A program made the position numbers and the translations under genes. This document shows positions 38,138 through 45,747 of a stretch of DNA of 57,769 nt, one piece after another. The stretch is from positions 3,978 through 61,746 of the forward strand of contig NZ_HG529491.1 in NCBI RefSeq assembly GCF_000308275.2. The letters run 5' to 3'. The notes under the pieces are model-generated. The model was not told where the DNA came from. It ran no database searches and saw nothing but the letters and a program-made list of their open reading frames with translations. Origin of the DNA: Levyella massiliensis (GTDB taxonomy: Bacteria > Bacillota > Clostridia > Tissierellales > Peptoniphilaceae). Position 1 is the stretch's first letter; every line of letters begins with the position of its first letter.

Positions 38138-38983
38138 TCATTGATGGTCCTTCCATAAATATCGCTGAATGCGCTCTTCGGCAATGCGCAAATCCAAGGT
38201 GCATTCCGAGCTCTCAAAGGTCATGATCAGCCGATCGCCAGGATGAATATTCGCAGATTCGTAAAGTGCTATTCTACGAAGCGCATTGTTCGCATACTCC
38301 GGAACATCCATCATGCCAAAATGCTCCCAATACATTTCAATTTGTCGCTCCGGATGATAAAACGTAAAGTCCGGATGGATGCAGGTTCCATTCGGCAGAT
38401 ACAAGGGACATTCGTATTTATATTCGATCCCCCTTGCAGTAAAAAGATCCGCTAAGATCTTCTCCGACTTTGAACGCACTTTTCCATTTTTATTGGTATA
38501 AAGATTTTCACGCATATTGCTAGTGGATTTTGGTTGGAAAGCCCGCCTTTTCCATTGATCCATCCGTTGCCGATTCGTTGGTAGCAAAGGTTGAACAGAC
38601 CGCTTTCGCATGGGATGTAAAATATCGTAGAGAAGATCTAATTCCCCGGACTGATAGTCTTTTAACAGTCCCTCCAATTGTGGGATCCTTTTGCTAAGCA
38701 ATCGACGCGCTGCCATATCATAACTTTTTTGAGCCAATGTGCGCACCGTTTCGTTTTCATCACTTCCTAAGTAGCGTTTTACGATTTCTTGTTTGCCCGT
38801 GTTATTCTTATCATTGCGAGTTATCCAATAAAATTGATAGCGATCGTGCGACTTTGAAATGACAAGCCTCCCCTTTATCGATGTACGAGAAAGTGTCGAT
38901 TCTCTTTTTTCCAGCTCACTCCATGCTTTCTTATACTTTATCAATGTCCTGCGCAAAACGAACTCCAAATAATCCATATTCAC
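38138..38983 (-). CDS. Predicted PD-(D/E)XK nuclease-like protein
   Basis: 281 aa. The C-terminal half looks like a small restriction-endonuclease-like fold: RSKSEKILADLF (helix with Glu), then YLPNGTCIHPDFTFYH and EMYWEHFGMMD, giving an E...D...ExxW pattern, ending with LIMTFESSE. The N-terminal half is helical and basic. I know such proteins only as uncharacterised conserved proteins of Firmicutes; a role in DNA processing is inference. It is a single gene, with its 3' end about 140 bp from palindromes of family 3. Confidence 0.6.
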   Translation of the reverse strand: MNMDYLEFVLRRTLIKYKKAWSELEKRESTLSRTSIKGRLVISKSHDRYQFYWITRNDKNNTGKQEIVKRYLGSDENETVRTLAQKSYDMAARRLLSKRIPQLEGLLKDYQSGELDLLYDILHPMRKRSVQPLLPTNRQRMDQWKRRAFQPKSTSNMRENLYTNKNGKVRSKSEKILADLFTARGIEYKYECPLYLPNGTCIHPDFTFYHPERQIEMYWEHFGMMDVPEYANNALRRIALYESANIHPGDRLIMTFESSECTLDLRIAEERIQRYLWKDHQ

Positions 38984-39169
38984 CTTCCTATAGCGATGTT
39001 AAAGTTTCATTCCTCACTCCTCATATGTACAAACACTCCTTTTCTATTGTCCTCTAGTTTTTGTCCCAAGGCGTCCCAGAATTTAAACTCTGTTGTCATA
39101 TTTAAAGCCCACTCTGTGCTAGTTATTTCGAGCGATATGCCGGAAAAAGCGTAAACGCAAGGCGTCGTC

Positions 39170-39198
39170 TTGTCCTTTCTTCCTTGTTAGTCTAGAAT
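39170..39198 (+). promoter_or_regulatory. pepC promoter
   Basis: TTGTCC (39170-39175) and TAGAAT (39193-39198), 17-nt spacer, about 30 nt before pepC. Confidence 0.6.
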
Positions 39199-39229
39199 AA
39201 TTCATGAAAGTCAAATAAAGGAGGTAGAA

Positions 39230-40561
39230 ATGGATAAGAAATTACTGGATAAATTTTCGAAGCGCTTTGCCGAAGACAAGCAATCGCAAGGAGTAAAAAA
39301 TGCCATCGCTTCGGTGGGCTTTGAGAAAGCTTCCTTCAACAATAATGTATTAAGAAAGCACAATTTCGTGTTTTCGGATGAGACCAAACGTGGCGATATC
39401 ACGAACCAAAAGAGCAGCGGTCGTTGCTGGATGTTCGCATCTTTGAACGTAGCGCGCGTTTCGGTGATGGAAAAACTGAACATGAAGACGTTCGAGTTCT
39501 CACAGAACTATACGTTCTTCTGGGACAAGCTTGAAAAAGCTAACTACTTTTTGGAGAACATTCTCCACACGTTGGATGAGGACATTGATTCCCGCCTGAT
39601 GAAGCATTTGTTGGAAGCGCCGCTGCAGGATGGCGGCCAGTGGGATATGTTCAAGGAAATTTTGAAAAAATACGGCGCGGTGCCCAAGAGCGTCATGCCG
39701 GAAACCTTCCATTCCTCGAATTCCCGCATGCTCGATACCATCATGACCACGCGTCTGCGTGAAGATGCTTGCCGCATCCGTCAACAATACAAAGAAGGCA
39801 AAAAAGAGAAAGCGCTTCGTGCCGAAAAGGATGACATGCTCTATGATATTTATAACATCCTGACTAAGGCCTTGGGCGAAGTACCAACGAAATTCGACTT
39901 CTCCTATCGCGATGAAGATGAGAAATTCCATCGCATCGAAGGCATTACGCCCCAGGAATTCTTCAACAAGTACGTTGGTTGGAACATGGATGACAAGATT
40001 TCGCTCATCAATGCTCCTACGGAAGACAAGCCCTACGGCAAAGCCTACACCGTCCAGTATCTGGGCACGATCTACGAGGCCGATCCGGTCCGTTACGTCA
40101 ACGTCCCCATGGAAGACCTCAAAAAGGCAGCCATTCGCTCCATTCAAGACGGTCATCCCGTCTGGTTCGGTTGCGATGTCGGCCAGCGACTGGGTCGCAA
40201 GGAAGGCATCATGGATCTGGAAACCTACGACTTTGAAGACACCCTGGGCTTCACCCCGGGCATGACCAAAGCCGAACGCCTGGATTACAGCGAATCCGTC
40301 CTTACCCATGCCATGGTTCTTGTCGGTGTCGATCTGGACAAAAAAGGCAACCCGCTGAAATGGAAAGTGGAAAACAGCTGGGGCGATGAAAATGGCGATA
40401 AGGGCATCTACTCCATGAGCGATGCTTGGATGAACGAGTTCACCTACCAGATCATGGTGGATCGCAAATATGTGGATAAGAAGTGGCTCAAGGCCTACGA
40501 TGGCGAAGTCACCGAACTCAAGCCCTGGGATCCGATCGGATCGTTGGCGAAAAACAACTGA
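39230..40561 (+). CDS. pepC: Aminopeptidase C (C1B, bleomycin hydrolase family)
   Basis: Cytoplasmic cysteine aminopeptidase. The catalytic triad is visible: Cys in QKSSGRCWMFASLN, His in LTHAMVLVGVD and Asn in KVENSWGDENGDKG. Length 443 aa and the YTFFWDKLEKANYFLE segment are typical of the family. A very strong AAAGGAGG site precedes the ATG. Single-gene unit with its own promoter and terminator. Confidence 0.97.
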   Translation: MDKKLLDKFSKRFAEDKQSQGVKNAIASVGFEKASFNNNVLRKHNFVFSDETKRGDITNQKSSGRCWMFASLNVARVSVMEKLNMKTFEFSQNYTFFWDKLEKANYFLENILHTLDEDIDSRLMKHLLEAPLQDGGQWDMFKEILKKYGAVPKSVMPETFHSSNSRMLDTIMTTRLREDACRIRQQYKEGKKEKALRAEKDDMLYDIYNILTKALGEVPTKFDFSYRDEDEKFHRIEGITPQEFFNKYVGWNMDDKISLINAPTEDKPYGKAYTVQYLGTIYEADPVRYVNVPMEDLKKAAIRSIQDGHPVWFGCDVGQRLGRKEGIMDLETYDFEDTLGFTPGMTKAERLDYSESVLTHAMVLVGVDLDKKGNPLKWKVENSWGDENGDKGIYSMSDAWMNEFTYQIMVDRKYVDKKWLKAYDGEVTELKPWDPIGSLAKNN

Positions 40562-40581
40562 AATATAATATTTACTTCATA

Positions 40582-40636
40582 AAAAGGGGCTGCCTCAAAA
40601 TGCCGATTTTCGGCAAGATATTGGGGCAGCCCTTTT
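40582..40636 (+). terminator. pepC terminator
   Basis: AAAAGGGGCTGCC pairs with GGCAGCCCTTTT (one bulge). The loop contains a second small hairpin GCCGATTTTCGGC. It lies 20 nt past the pepC stop and ends in TTTTCC. Confidence 0.8.
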
Positions 40637-40706
40637 CCTTATTTAATAATGCCCGGCGCAGTGGGATGGCTTAACAAAGCAGCTTCGGCCCCATATAACG
40701 ACGGTA

Positions 40707-41040
40707 CCCCATGTAATTTTACAGATCGATAAATAGCATGGGGTGCTCGCGCGACCGCTACCCCATGTTATTTTTAAGATAGAGAAATAACATGGGGTGT
40801 TTTTCTAAAATTGCTGTGTAAAAACCCATGTTATTTTTAAGATAAAGCAATAACATGGGGTGTTTCGCCAAAATTGCTGTGTAAAAACCCATGTTATTTT
40901 TGAAATAATGAAATAACATGGGAGAAATCAGAGTTTTTCTCCCTTCAGTGCCCCATGTTATTTTACAAATCAGGAAATAACATGGGACAATCGCGAAACG
41001 GCGCCCCATGTTATTTTTAAGATAGAGCAATAACATGGGG
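40707..41040. repeat. Array of six palindromes (family 2)
   Basis: Six palindromes of about 37 bp (CCCCATGTTATTT ... AAATAACATGGGG, 11-nt loop) with centres near 40725, 40779, 40842, 40905, 40969 and 41022. Centre distances are 54, 63, 63, 64 and 53 bp. Spacer sequences are mostly unrelated, except for AAAATTGCTGTGTAAAAA repeated between units 2-3 and 3-4. No credible ORF lies between 40637 and 41318; from 41041 to 41318 I see nothing. Confidence 0.92.
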
Positions 41041-41318
41041 CGTAATGAAAGAGCGGCTAACGTAACAACAAACTTTGGATGAACCGAAAGCAAGAGAACC
41101 GCGGAATGCGAACATTCGATTGCAAGGGAGAGGCTTTGTTACATCCTTTTGAATCCCATTTCTATCTTCGTCTTTTTCCTCACGCATGAAGCGCTTTAAT
41201 GAATTCCTGTTCCTGCGCCTGCATCCTCGCGCTATTCCGCACCCAAATACTTCACCGTTACAGCAGTTATGACATAAATCCCAAACACATTTGGGTTATT
41301 CCCCGAAAATAGCGATAG

Positions 41319-41882
41319 TTATTTTCCCCTTTTCTCCCATTCTTCCCTCAATAAACTGTAAATGGCCGCATCCACGATGCCCTGATTACTTCTGTCCGCC
41401 TGCCGTAACGTACCTTCATAGGTCAAGCCGCACTTTTTCATCACTTGCCCGGAATGCGGATTATTCGGATCGTGTTGAGATTCAATGCGATTCGCCCCAA
41501 CTTCCTGAAATAAAAAGGGAATGATCGCTTGGAAGGCCTCGGTCGTAATTCCCTTGTGCCACCACTTTTTCCCAATCGCATAGCCGATATGGACCGTGTC
41601 GGTCCTTTCCTCTTTTCCGACAACCGAAAGAGAGCCGATCCCTTCCTGAAGCTCTTTGAGCTCAATGGCCCATTGGTAAAAAGAAGGATCTGCATAGGAC
41701 GCCACCCAAGACTGTAAAACCGCCTTGGTTTCTTCCACCGATTTCACTGCTTGCCATGTCAAAAACTTCGTGACTTCTTCGTCGGCATGCCAATTGCGAA
41801 ACATTGCCTCCGCGTCGTCCATCGTAAAAGGACGTAAGATTAAGCGTCGCGTTTCAATGATTTGTGTGCCTTTGTGGTGCAT
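41319..41882 (-). CDS. GNAT-family N-acetyltransferase (RimJ/RimL-like)
   Basis: Transfers acetyl from acetyl-CoA to an amino group; the substrate is unknown. Family features are the N-terminal ETRRLILRPFTMDDAEAMF, GYAIGKKWWHKGITTEA (acetyl-CoA-binding region) and NPHSGQVMKKCGLTYEG. I start at 41882 (MHHKGTQIIE) after GGGGGAG. A truncated second copy of its 5' half lies at 42963-43172. Confidence 0.9.
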   Translation of the reverse strand: MHHKGTQIIETRRLILRPFTMDDAEAMFRNWHADEEVTKFLTWQAVKSVEETKAVLQSWVASYADPSFYQWAIELKELQEGIGSLSVVGKEERTDTVHIGYAIGKKWWHKGITTEAFQAIIPFLFQEVGANRIESQHDPNNPHSGQVMKKCGLTYEGTLRQADRSNQGIVDAAIYSLLREEWEKRGK

Positions 41883-42048
41883 TGTTTCTCCCCCTGCCCA
41901 TTTGGTCATTTTTTCTAATTTATTGTAGCGTAGCACGAAAACAACTATTTGTCATAACTCGGTGCTGCGGAGTTGGGAGAGAGAATCCTTTACATAAAAA
42001 GTATCAACCAAACAAAGAAAGAAAGGTTAACGCCCATGAAAAAACGTA

Positions 42049-42084
42049 CCCTATGGATGGCGTGTTAACCCGCCATCCATAGGG
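42049..42084 (-). terminator. Terminator of the lipoprotein gene
   Basis: A perfect 14-bp stem (CCCTATGGATGGCG, 42049-42062, with its complement at 42071-42084). On the minus strand a run of six T's follows after four bases. It lies about 100 bp past the lipoprotein stop. Confidence 0.75.
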
Positions 42085-42179
42085 TTGCATTCAGGAAATC
42101 TTCTGATGTTTTTGGTTCCACATGGTTTACAAAGGTACCGTTGCCTTGCTCCACGAACCTCTTTCGCGGGCCGTGCCGA

Positions 42180-42755
42180 TTATGGTTGTGCAGGCATCAT
42201 ATCCGTTACATTGCCCTGAACGCCCATGGTTTTCATAAAGAGCGTCTGCGGATCCGCAATGACCCAGCGATCATCGTCATATTTCACGTCGATATCAAGC
42301 GATGTTTCGTCCGTCTTAACGGTGGAAAGATCTAACTTCGAATAGTCCGGCTGACCATTCGGCCCGATAACGCTCATCATTTTGGACGCAAGATCCATCA
42401 TATTGGGGGCTGTCACCTTATAGGTCAGCGTTCCTTCCGTCTTTCCTTTCTCGATCTCGCCACTCACGTAAGCGGCTTGCACCTTCGCAAAAACTGACTT
42501 GTACATATCCACTTGCTTCTTCACGTTGGGATCGTCCATGTTCAAACTTGAACTTTCCTTTTCAGCGCTCTGCTGCTTTTCGCGCATCTCCTTTGGCAGA
42601 AACTTTGCCATTTCCTTGGCATCCATCTTGGCAAATGCCTGAAAGAATCCTTCGACAGTTGACTTGGCTTCTTCCGTGGGGGAGGCATTTGCGCCGCACG
42701 CGGTCAGAACCAGCAACAAGATACAACCCCATACCATCCAAATCCGCTTTTTCAT
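42180..42755 (-). CDS. Predicted lipoprotein, 191 aa
   Basis: The N-terminus MKKRIWMVWGCILLLVLTAC is a type II signal peptide with a lipobox (LTAC), so the protein should be anchored outside the membrane by the cysteine at residue 20. The rest is one small domain with EEAKSTVEGFFQAFAKMDAKE and a C-terminal beta-rich part (LDIDVKYDDDRWVIADP), reminiscent of DUF4878/DUF5105-type NTF2-like lipoproteins. Function unknown. GGAGG precedes the ATG. Confidence 0.88.
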   Translation of the reverse strand: MKKRIWMVWGCILLLVLTACGANASPTEEAKSTVEGFFQAFAKMDAKEMAKFLPKEMREKQQSAEKESSSLNMDDPNVKKQVDMYKSVFAKVQAAYVSGEIEKGKTEGTLTYKVTAPNMMDLASKMMSVIGPNGQPDYSKLDLSTVKTDETSLDIDVKYDDDRWVIADPQTLFMKTMGVQGNVTDMMPAQP

Positions 42756-42794
42756 AGGCCCTCCTTTTTGCTCACGAGTTGTCGGTGCATCGTC

Positions 42795-42962
42795 TTACAA
42801 TAGAGAAGTACCCATTTTTTGACATTCTGCAATCGTTTCTTCGTCCCAGACACTCGCCTGCATTTCGACGAACGGGTGAGTGCGACTTCGTCCATGCGAA
42901 TGCTCATGAAGGAGAGCTCGAAGGGGCAACCGAGGGCATCGTTCCAGAAAATACTATCGATT
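42795..42962 (-). pseudogene. Fragment of an asnA-like gene with internal deletion
   Basis: On the minus strand the sequence encodes DSIFWNDALGCPFELSFMSI, matching DIILWNDVLGCAFELSSMGI of the intact AsnA at 56195. It then jumps out of frame to EMQASVWDEETIAECQKMG, matching the AsnA C-terminus. About 45 codons in between are missing, including the GGGIGQSR motif. Nucleotide similarity to the intact gene is high but not complete. It directly follows the GNAT fragment. Confidence 0.85.
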
Positions 42963-43172
42963 ATGATAAAAAGAAGGATCCGCATCGGACGCCACCCATG
43001 ACTGTAAAACCGCCTTGGTTTCCTCCACTGATTGTACCGCCTGCCAAGTTAAAAACTTCGTGACTTCTCTGTCGGCATGCCTATTGCGAAACATTGCCTC
43101 CGCATCATCCATCGTAAACGGCCTTAAAATTAAGCGTGGCGTTTCAATGATTTGTGTGCCTTTGTGATGCAT
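42963..43172 (-). pseudogene. Truncated second copy of the GNAT gene (5' part)
   Basis: The first 70 or so codons and the upstream region to about 43240 repeat those of the GNAT gene at 41882 with scattered changes (ETPRLILRPFTMDDAEAMF). Homology stops after DPSFY, where the asnA fragment begins. Ribosome-binding site and start are kept, so a short chimeric peptide could be made. Confidence 0.85.
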
Positions 43173-43245
43173 CGTTTCTCCCCAGCCCATCCGAGCATTG
43201 TTTTCTATTTTATTGTAGCGTAGCACGGAAACAACTGCTCAGCAC

Positions 43246-43271
43246 GAAAAAAGCACTCTAAAAAGAGTGCT
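43246..43271 (-). terminator. Terminator of the small acidic protein gene
   Basis: Minus strand AGCACTC-TTTTTA-GAGTGCT followed by TTTTTTC, 27-50 bp past the stop at 43298. Confidence 0.8.
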
Positions 43272-43297
43272 AATTCCGTATTCTGTTGTTCGCCGTT

Positions 43298-43513
43298 CTA
43301 TGCGTGAAGATCGTTAAGAAGCCGAATCTTTTCGTCTTGGGTTTTAGCATTTTCCAGGGCATCCAGAAAAGCTTTTTCATCCGCCGTTAACGGGCGATCC
43401 ATCACTTCTTGAATCATTTTATCCGCTTCCGCCATAGCCTCTTCGTAAATTTCGGCGAATTCTTCATCAGTTACTTCTTCAAGATCGTCGTCTTCCTGTT
43501 TCACTTTTGCCAT
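43298..43513 (-). CDS. Small highly acidic protein, 71 aa
   Basis: No family recognised. The protein is helical and strongly acidic (DDDLEEVTDEEFAEIYEEAM), with a second helix DEKAFLDALENAKTQDEK. AGAGG lies 7 nt before the ATG and a terminator follows, both supporting a real gene. No TM or signal. Confidence 0.65.
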   Translation of the reverse strand: MAKVKQEDDDLEEVTDEEFAEIYEEAMAEADKMIQEVMDRPLTADEKAFLDALENAKTQDEKIRLLNDLHA

Positions 43514-43789
43514 TGTTGCACCTCTTTCACTTCGTTCTTAAGCCTAAACGTCTTCATTTATCATAAGTCGAAATCCATTTCGTTTCCATAAAGCACTACA
43601 TGAAGGAATAGCTCTTCTTTAAAGGAATTATAAGTTGCCCAGTTTTAACAGGCTTTCTTAAAGGCACGCCATCTCTTGAAAAGGCGACTTAGTGAGTTTG
43701 CTTCCGATATTTCTTGTAGTAGCATGAGATGTTTTTCCAGCTATTAGGTTCTGGTGGGTAGTTACCCGAATCAAGATTATTATATTTAA

Positions 43790-44443
43790 TCTCTAGCCGA
43801 ACTCAACAAACTTCTTGATATGGGCGAAGTGGAAGAACTCAAGAATCCTTCTCCGCTGCTCGAAGACGTCAAGCGTACCATTATGGAATTTCGCAACCAA
43901 GAATATGATGAAAACAACACGGTGGACATGTTTGACACTCTCTATCTGGACTTGAAACATGTGGCCCTGGCCTATACGGAAACCGAAGACGGCCGGCTCA
44001 GCATTCAGTACGAACTCAATCTGGAAGATAAGACCTGGACGCAGTACGTGGATGAGGTGGCGGTCGCCATGGAAAGTTTTGCGCGGGAAGGCGAAGAACA
44101 GATTGACCCCTTGCGCAACATGAAAGATGAGATTGAACTCTCCGATTTCAGCGACCTAGTCTACATTGAAGAAAGCCCGCTCAATGATCTGATTCGGCGG
44201 ATTGAGAATGCCCGGCTTGAAGAAGATCCGCTGGCCAAGGATATGGACAATGATGGCATTCCCGACCGGAACGACAACGCCTTTCAGGACAGCGACTATC
44301 TGGAATCTGCCTATGACGTGGATGAACAGATTAAAGAGCCGGAGCCAACGGAGAAGACGTCCATCTTACAGCAGATTGCGGACTTCAAAGCCGAGGAACA
44401 GGACAAGCCGTCCTGCGGACGGAGCAAGGAACAGGAAAGATGA
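43790..44443 (+). pseudogene. 5'-truncated conjugative-element gene (DUF4316/YodL-type)
   Basis: An open frame begins directly at a junction (TAA at 43787-43789) with no ribosome-binding site and reads SLAELNKLLDMGEVEELKN, so the original start lies in lost DNA; an internal ATG is at 43820. The protein contains NNTVDMFDTLYLDL and the calcium-binding-like DMDNDGIPDRNDNAFQDSD, which I associate with DUF4316/YodL-domain proteins of Firmicutes conjugative elements. It marks the left border of the foreign region. GC content is core-like. Confidence 0.6.
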
Positions 44444-44445
44444 AA

Positions 44446-44487
44446 AGGGCGGTGTGGCTTTCGGACTGCACCGCTCTTATTTTTTTG
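44446..44487 (+). terminator. Terminator before the defence operon
   Basis: AGGGCGGTG pairs with CACCGCTCT (one G-T pair) and is followed by TATTTTTTT, insulating the operon promoter from upstream transcription. Confidence 0.75.
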
Positions 44488-44493
44488 CCCTGA

Positions 44494-44549
44494 ATGTCGC
44501 AAGCGGAATGTATAACTAAATTGCGACATATCTTCAAGGCCGGTATAAT
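44494..44549 (+). promoter_or_regulatory. Promoter and operator-like inverted repeat of the defence operon
   Basis: TTGCGA (44521-44526) and consensus TATAAT (44544-44549), 17-nt spacer. A perfect 9-bp inverted repeat, ATGTCGCAA (44494-44502) and TTGCGACAT (44521-44529), covers the -35 box. Its half-sites are 27 bp apart start to start, which would suit a dimeric repressor such as the Xre protein encoded 25 bp downstream. Confidence 0.75.
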
Positions 44550-44573
44550 AGAACCAGCGATTAAGGAGGCAGT

Positions 44574-44786
44574 ATGGCTGTTTCATATGAGAAATACAGA
44601 AAGCTTCTGAAAGAAAGCAATATGAGTGCTGCCCGTCTGGGGCGCAAGGCCGATATTGCGCCGAATACGATGACCCGGCTTCAGAAGGATGTGGAAGTAT
44701 CCCTGACCGTCCTCGGACGCTTGTGTGAGGTGCTGGGATGCAATTTCGGGGACTTGGTGGACTATGTGCCGGAGAAGAAGGAGTGA
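44574..44786 (+). CDS. Xre/Cro-type HTH regulator, 70 aa
   Basis: A single helix-turn-helix domain: AARLGRKADIAPNTMTRLQK is the HTH and LTVLGRLCEVLGCNFGDLVD the dimer-side helices. AAGGAGG precedes the ATG. It is the first gene of the defence operon, 10 bp before the next gene, and is the likely binder of the inverted repeat at its own promoter, resembling controller proteins of restriction systems. Confidence 0.9.
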   Translation: MAVSYEKYRKLLKESNMSAARLGRKADIAPNTMTRLQKDVEVSLTVLGRLCEVLGCNFGDLVDYVPEKKE

Positions 44787-44796
44787 ACGATAAGGG

Positions 44797-45747
44797 ATGA
44801 CATCTCGCGTTGACATTAACGAACAACAAATATATGAAATGCACCCTGAACTCCTTCGGATTCTTTTGAAGGATTGTACGACCAATCGGACAATTATCTG
44901 GGGAACCAATAATTATCTGAGCTATGGCGCTGATTACGGCGAACGCTACCCCATGCACATCGATCAGATCACAGGCACTCATGCAGGCATTATTCAGCCC
45001 AGAGTGGCGAAAAGCCATGAACATAAGGGCGCGAGAACCAAAGAAATGGCTGAGGTCTTTACACCGTCCTGGATTTGTAATGCACAAAACAACCTTGTGG
45101 ATCAGGCCTGGTTTGAACGGGACGTGGTGTTTAATCGTGAACTTGACCATCATTGGGAAACGATTACGGACAAGATTTCGTTCCCAGAAGGCAAATCGAA
45201 AAAGACCTGGAAGGCTTATGTGGATGAGCGCCGTCTTGAGATTACCTGTGGAGAAGCACCTTATTTAGTCAGCCGTTATGACACCGTTACTGGAGAAGCC
45301 ATTGAGATCAAAGATCGCATCGGCCTTCTTGATCGTAAGCTGCGCATTGTAGGAGAAAACACGGAAACAGAAGATGACTGGCTGAAATGGGCGGAGCGTG
45401 CTGTGCAGGCGACGTATGGTTTTGAATTTCAAGGTGACAGCCTCCTTCTGGCCCGAGAAAATATCCTGTTCACCTACAGCGATTATCTGGAAGAAGCCCT
45501 GAAACGCCAGCCAAGCATTCAAGAGCTGATCAAAATTGCAAAGATCATCGCCTGGAATATCTGGCAGATGGATGGGCTCACCTTCACCATACCGTATGAG
45601 GTTCCCGATGAGCTACACAGGCAAATGACACTGTTCGATCAGTTGGAAGGAGTAGTAGAAAAACCGAAAGCAAACTGTCTGATTAAAGATTGGCGAGCGA
45701 AAGAGATTATAGAATTCCGTAAATTGGTAGAGAAGGGAAAGCAATGA
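44797..45747 (+). CDS. Restriction-system 'subunit M'-like protein, 316 aa
   Basis: Resembles the short proteins annotated as restriction endonuclease subunit M. It has the motif X-like AEVFTPSWICNAQNNLVDQ, the conserved ATYGFEFQGDSLLLARENIL and IIAWNIWQMDGL, but no NPPY methylation motif and no clear AdoMet loop, so it is unlikely to methylate by itself. I infer a structural or specificity partner for the large enzyme that follows, with which it overlaps by 4 bp (ATGA). It is not part of a canonical type I system. Confidence 0.75.
   Translation: MTSRVDINEQQIYEMHPELLRILLKDCTTNRTIIWGTNNYLSYGADYGERYPMHIDQITGTHAGIIQPRVAKSHEHKGARTKEMAEVFTPSWICNAQNNLVDQAWFERDVVFNRELDHHWETITDKISFPEGKSKKTWKAYVDERRLEITCGEAPYLVSRYDTVTGEAIEIKDRIGLLDRKLRIVGENTETEDDWLKWAERAVQATYGFEFQGDSLLLARENILFTYSDYLEEALKRQPSIQELIKIAKIIAWNIWQMDGLTFTIPYEVPDELHRQMTLFDQLEGVVEKPKANCLIKDWRAKEIIEFRKLVEKGKQ

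Noticed and set aside
42034-42066. Ten-codon ORF (MKKRTLWMAC) resembling the lipoprotein start
   Set aside because: It lies within the terminator stem of the lipoprotein gene, and the similarity is too short to mean anything.
44797-45747. Stand-alone N6-adenine methyltransferase
   Set aside because: No (D/N)PP(Y/F) motif and no AdoMet loop are visible, so I describe it only as a subunit M-like partner.
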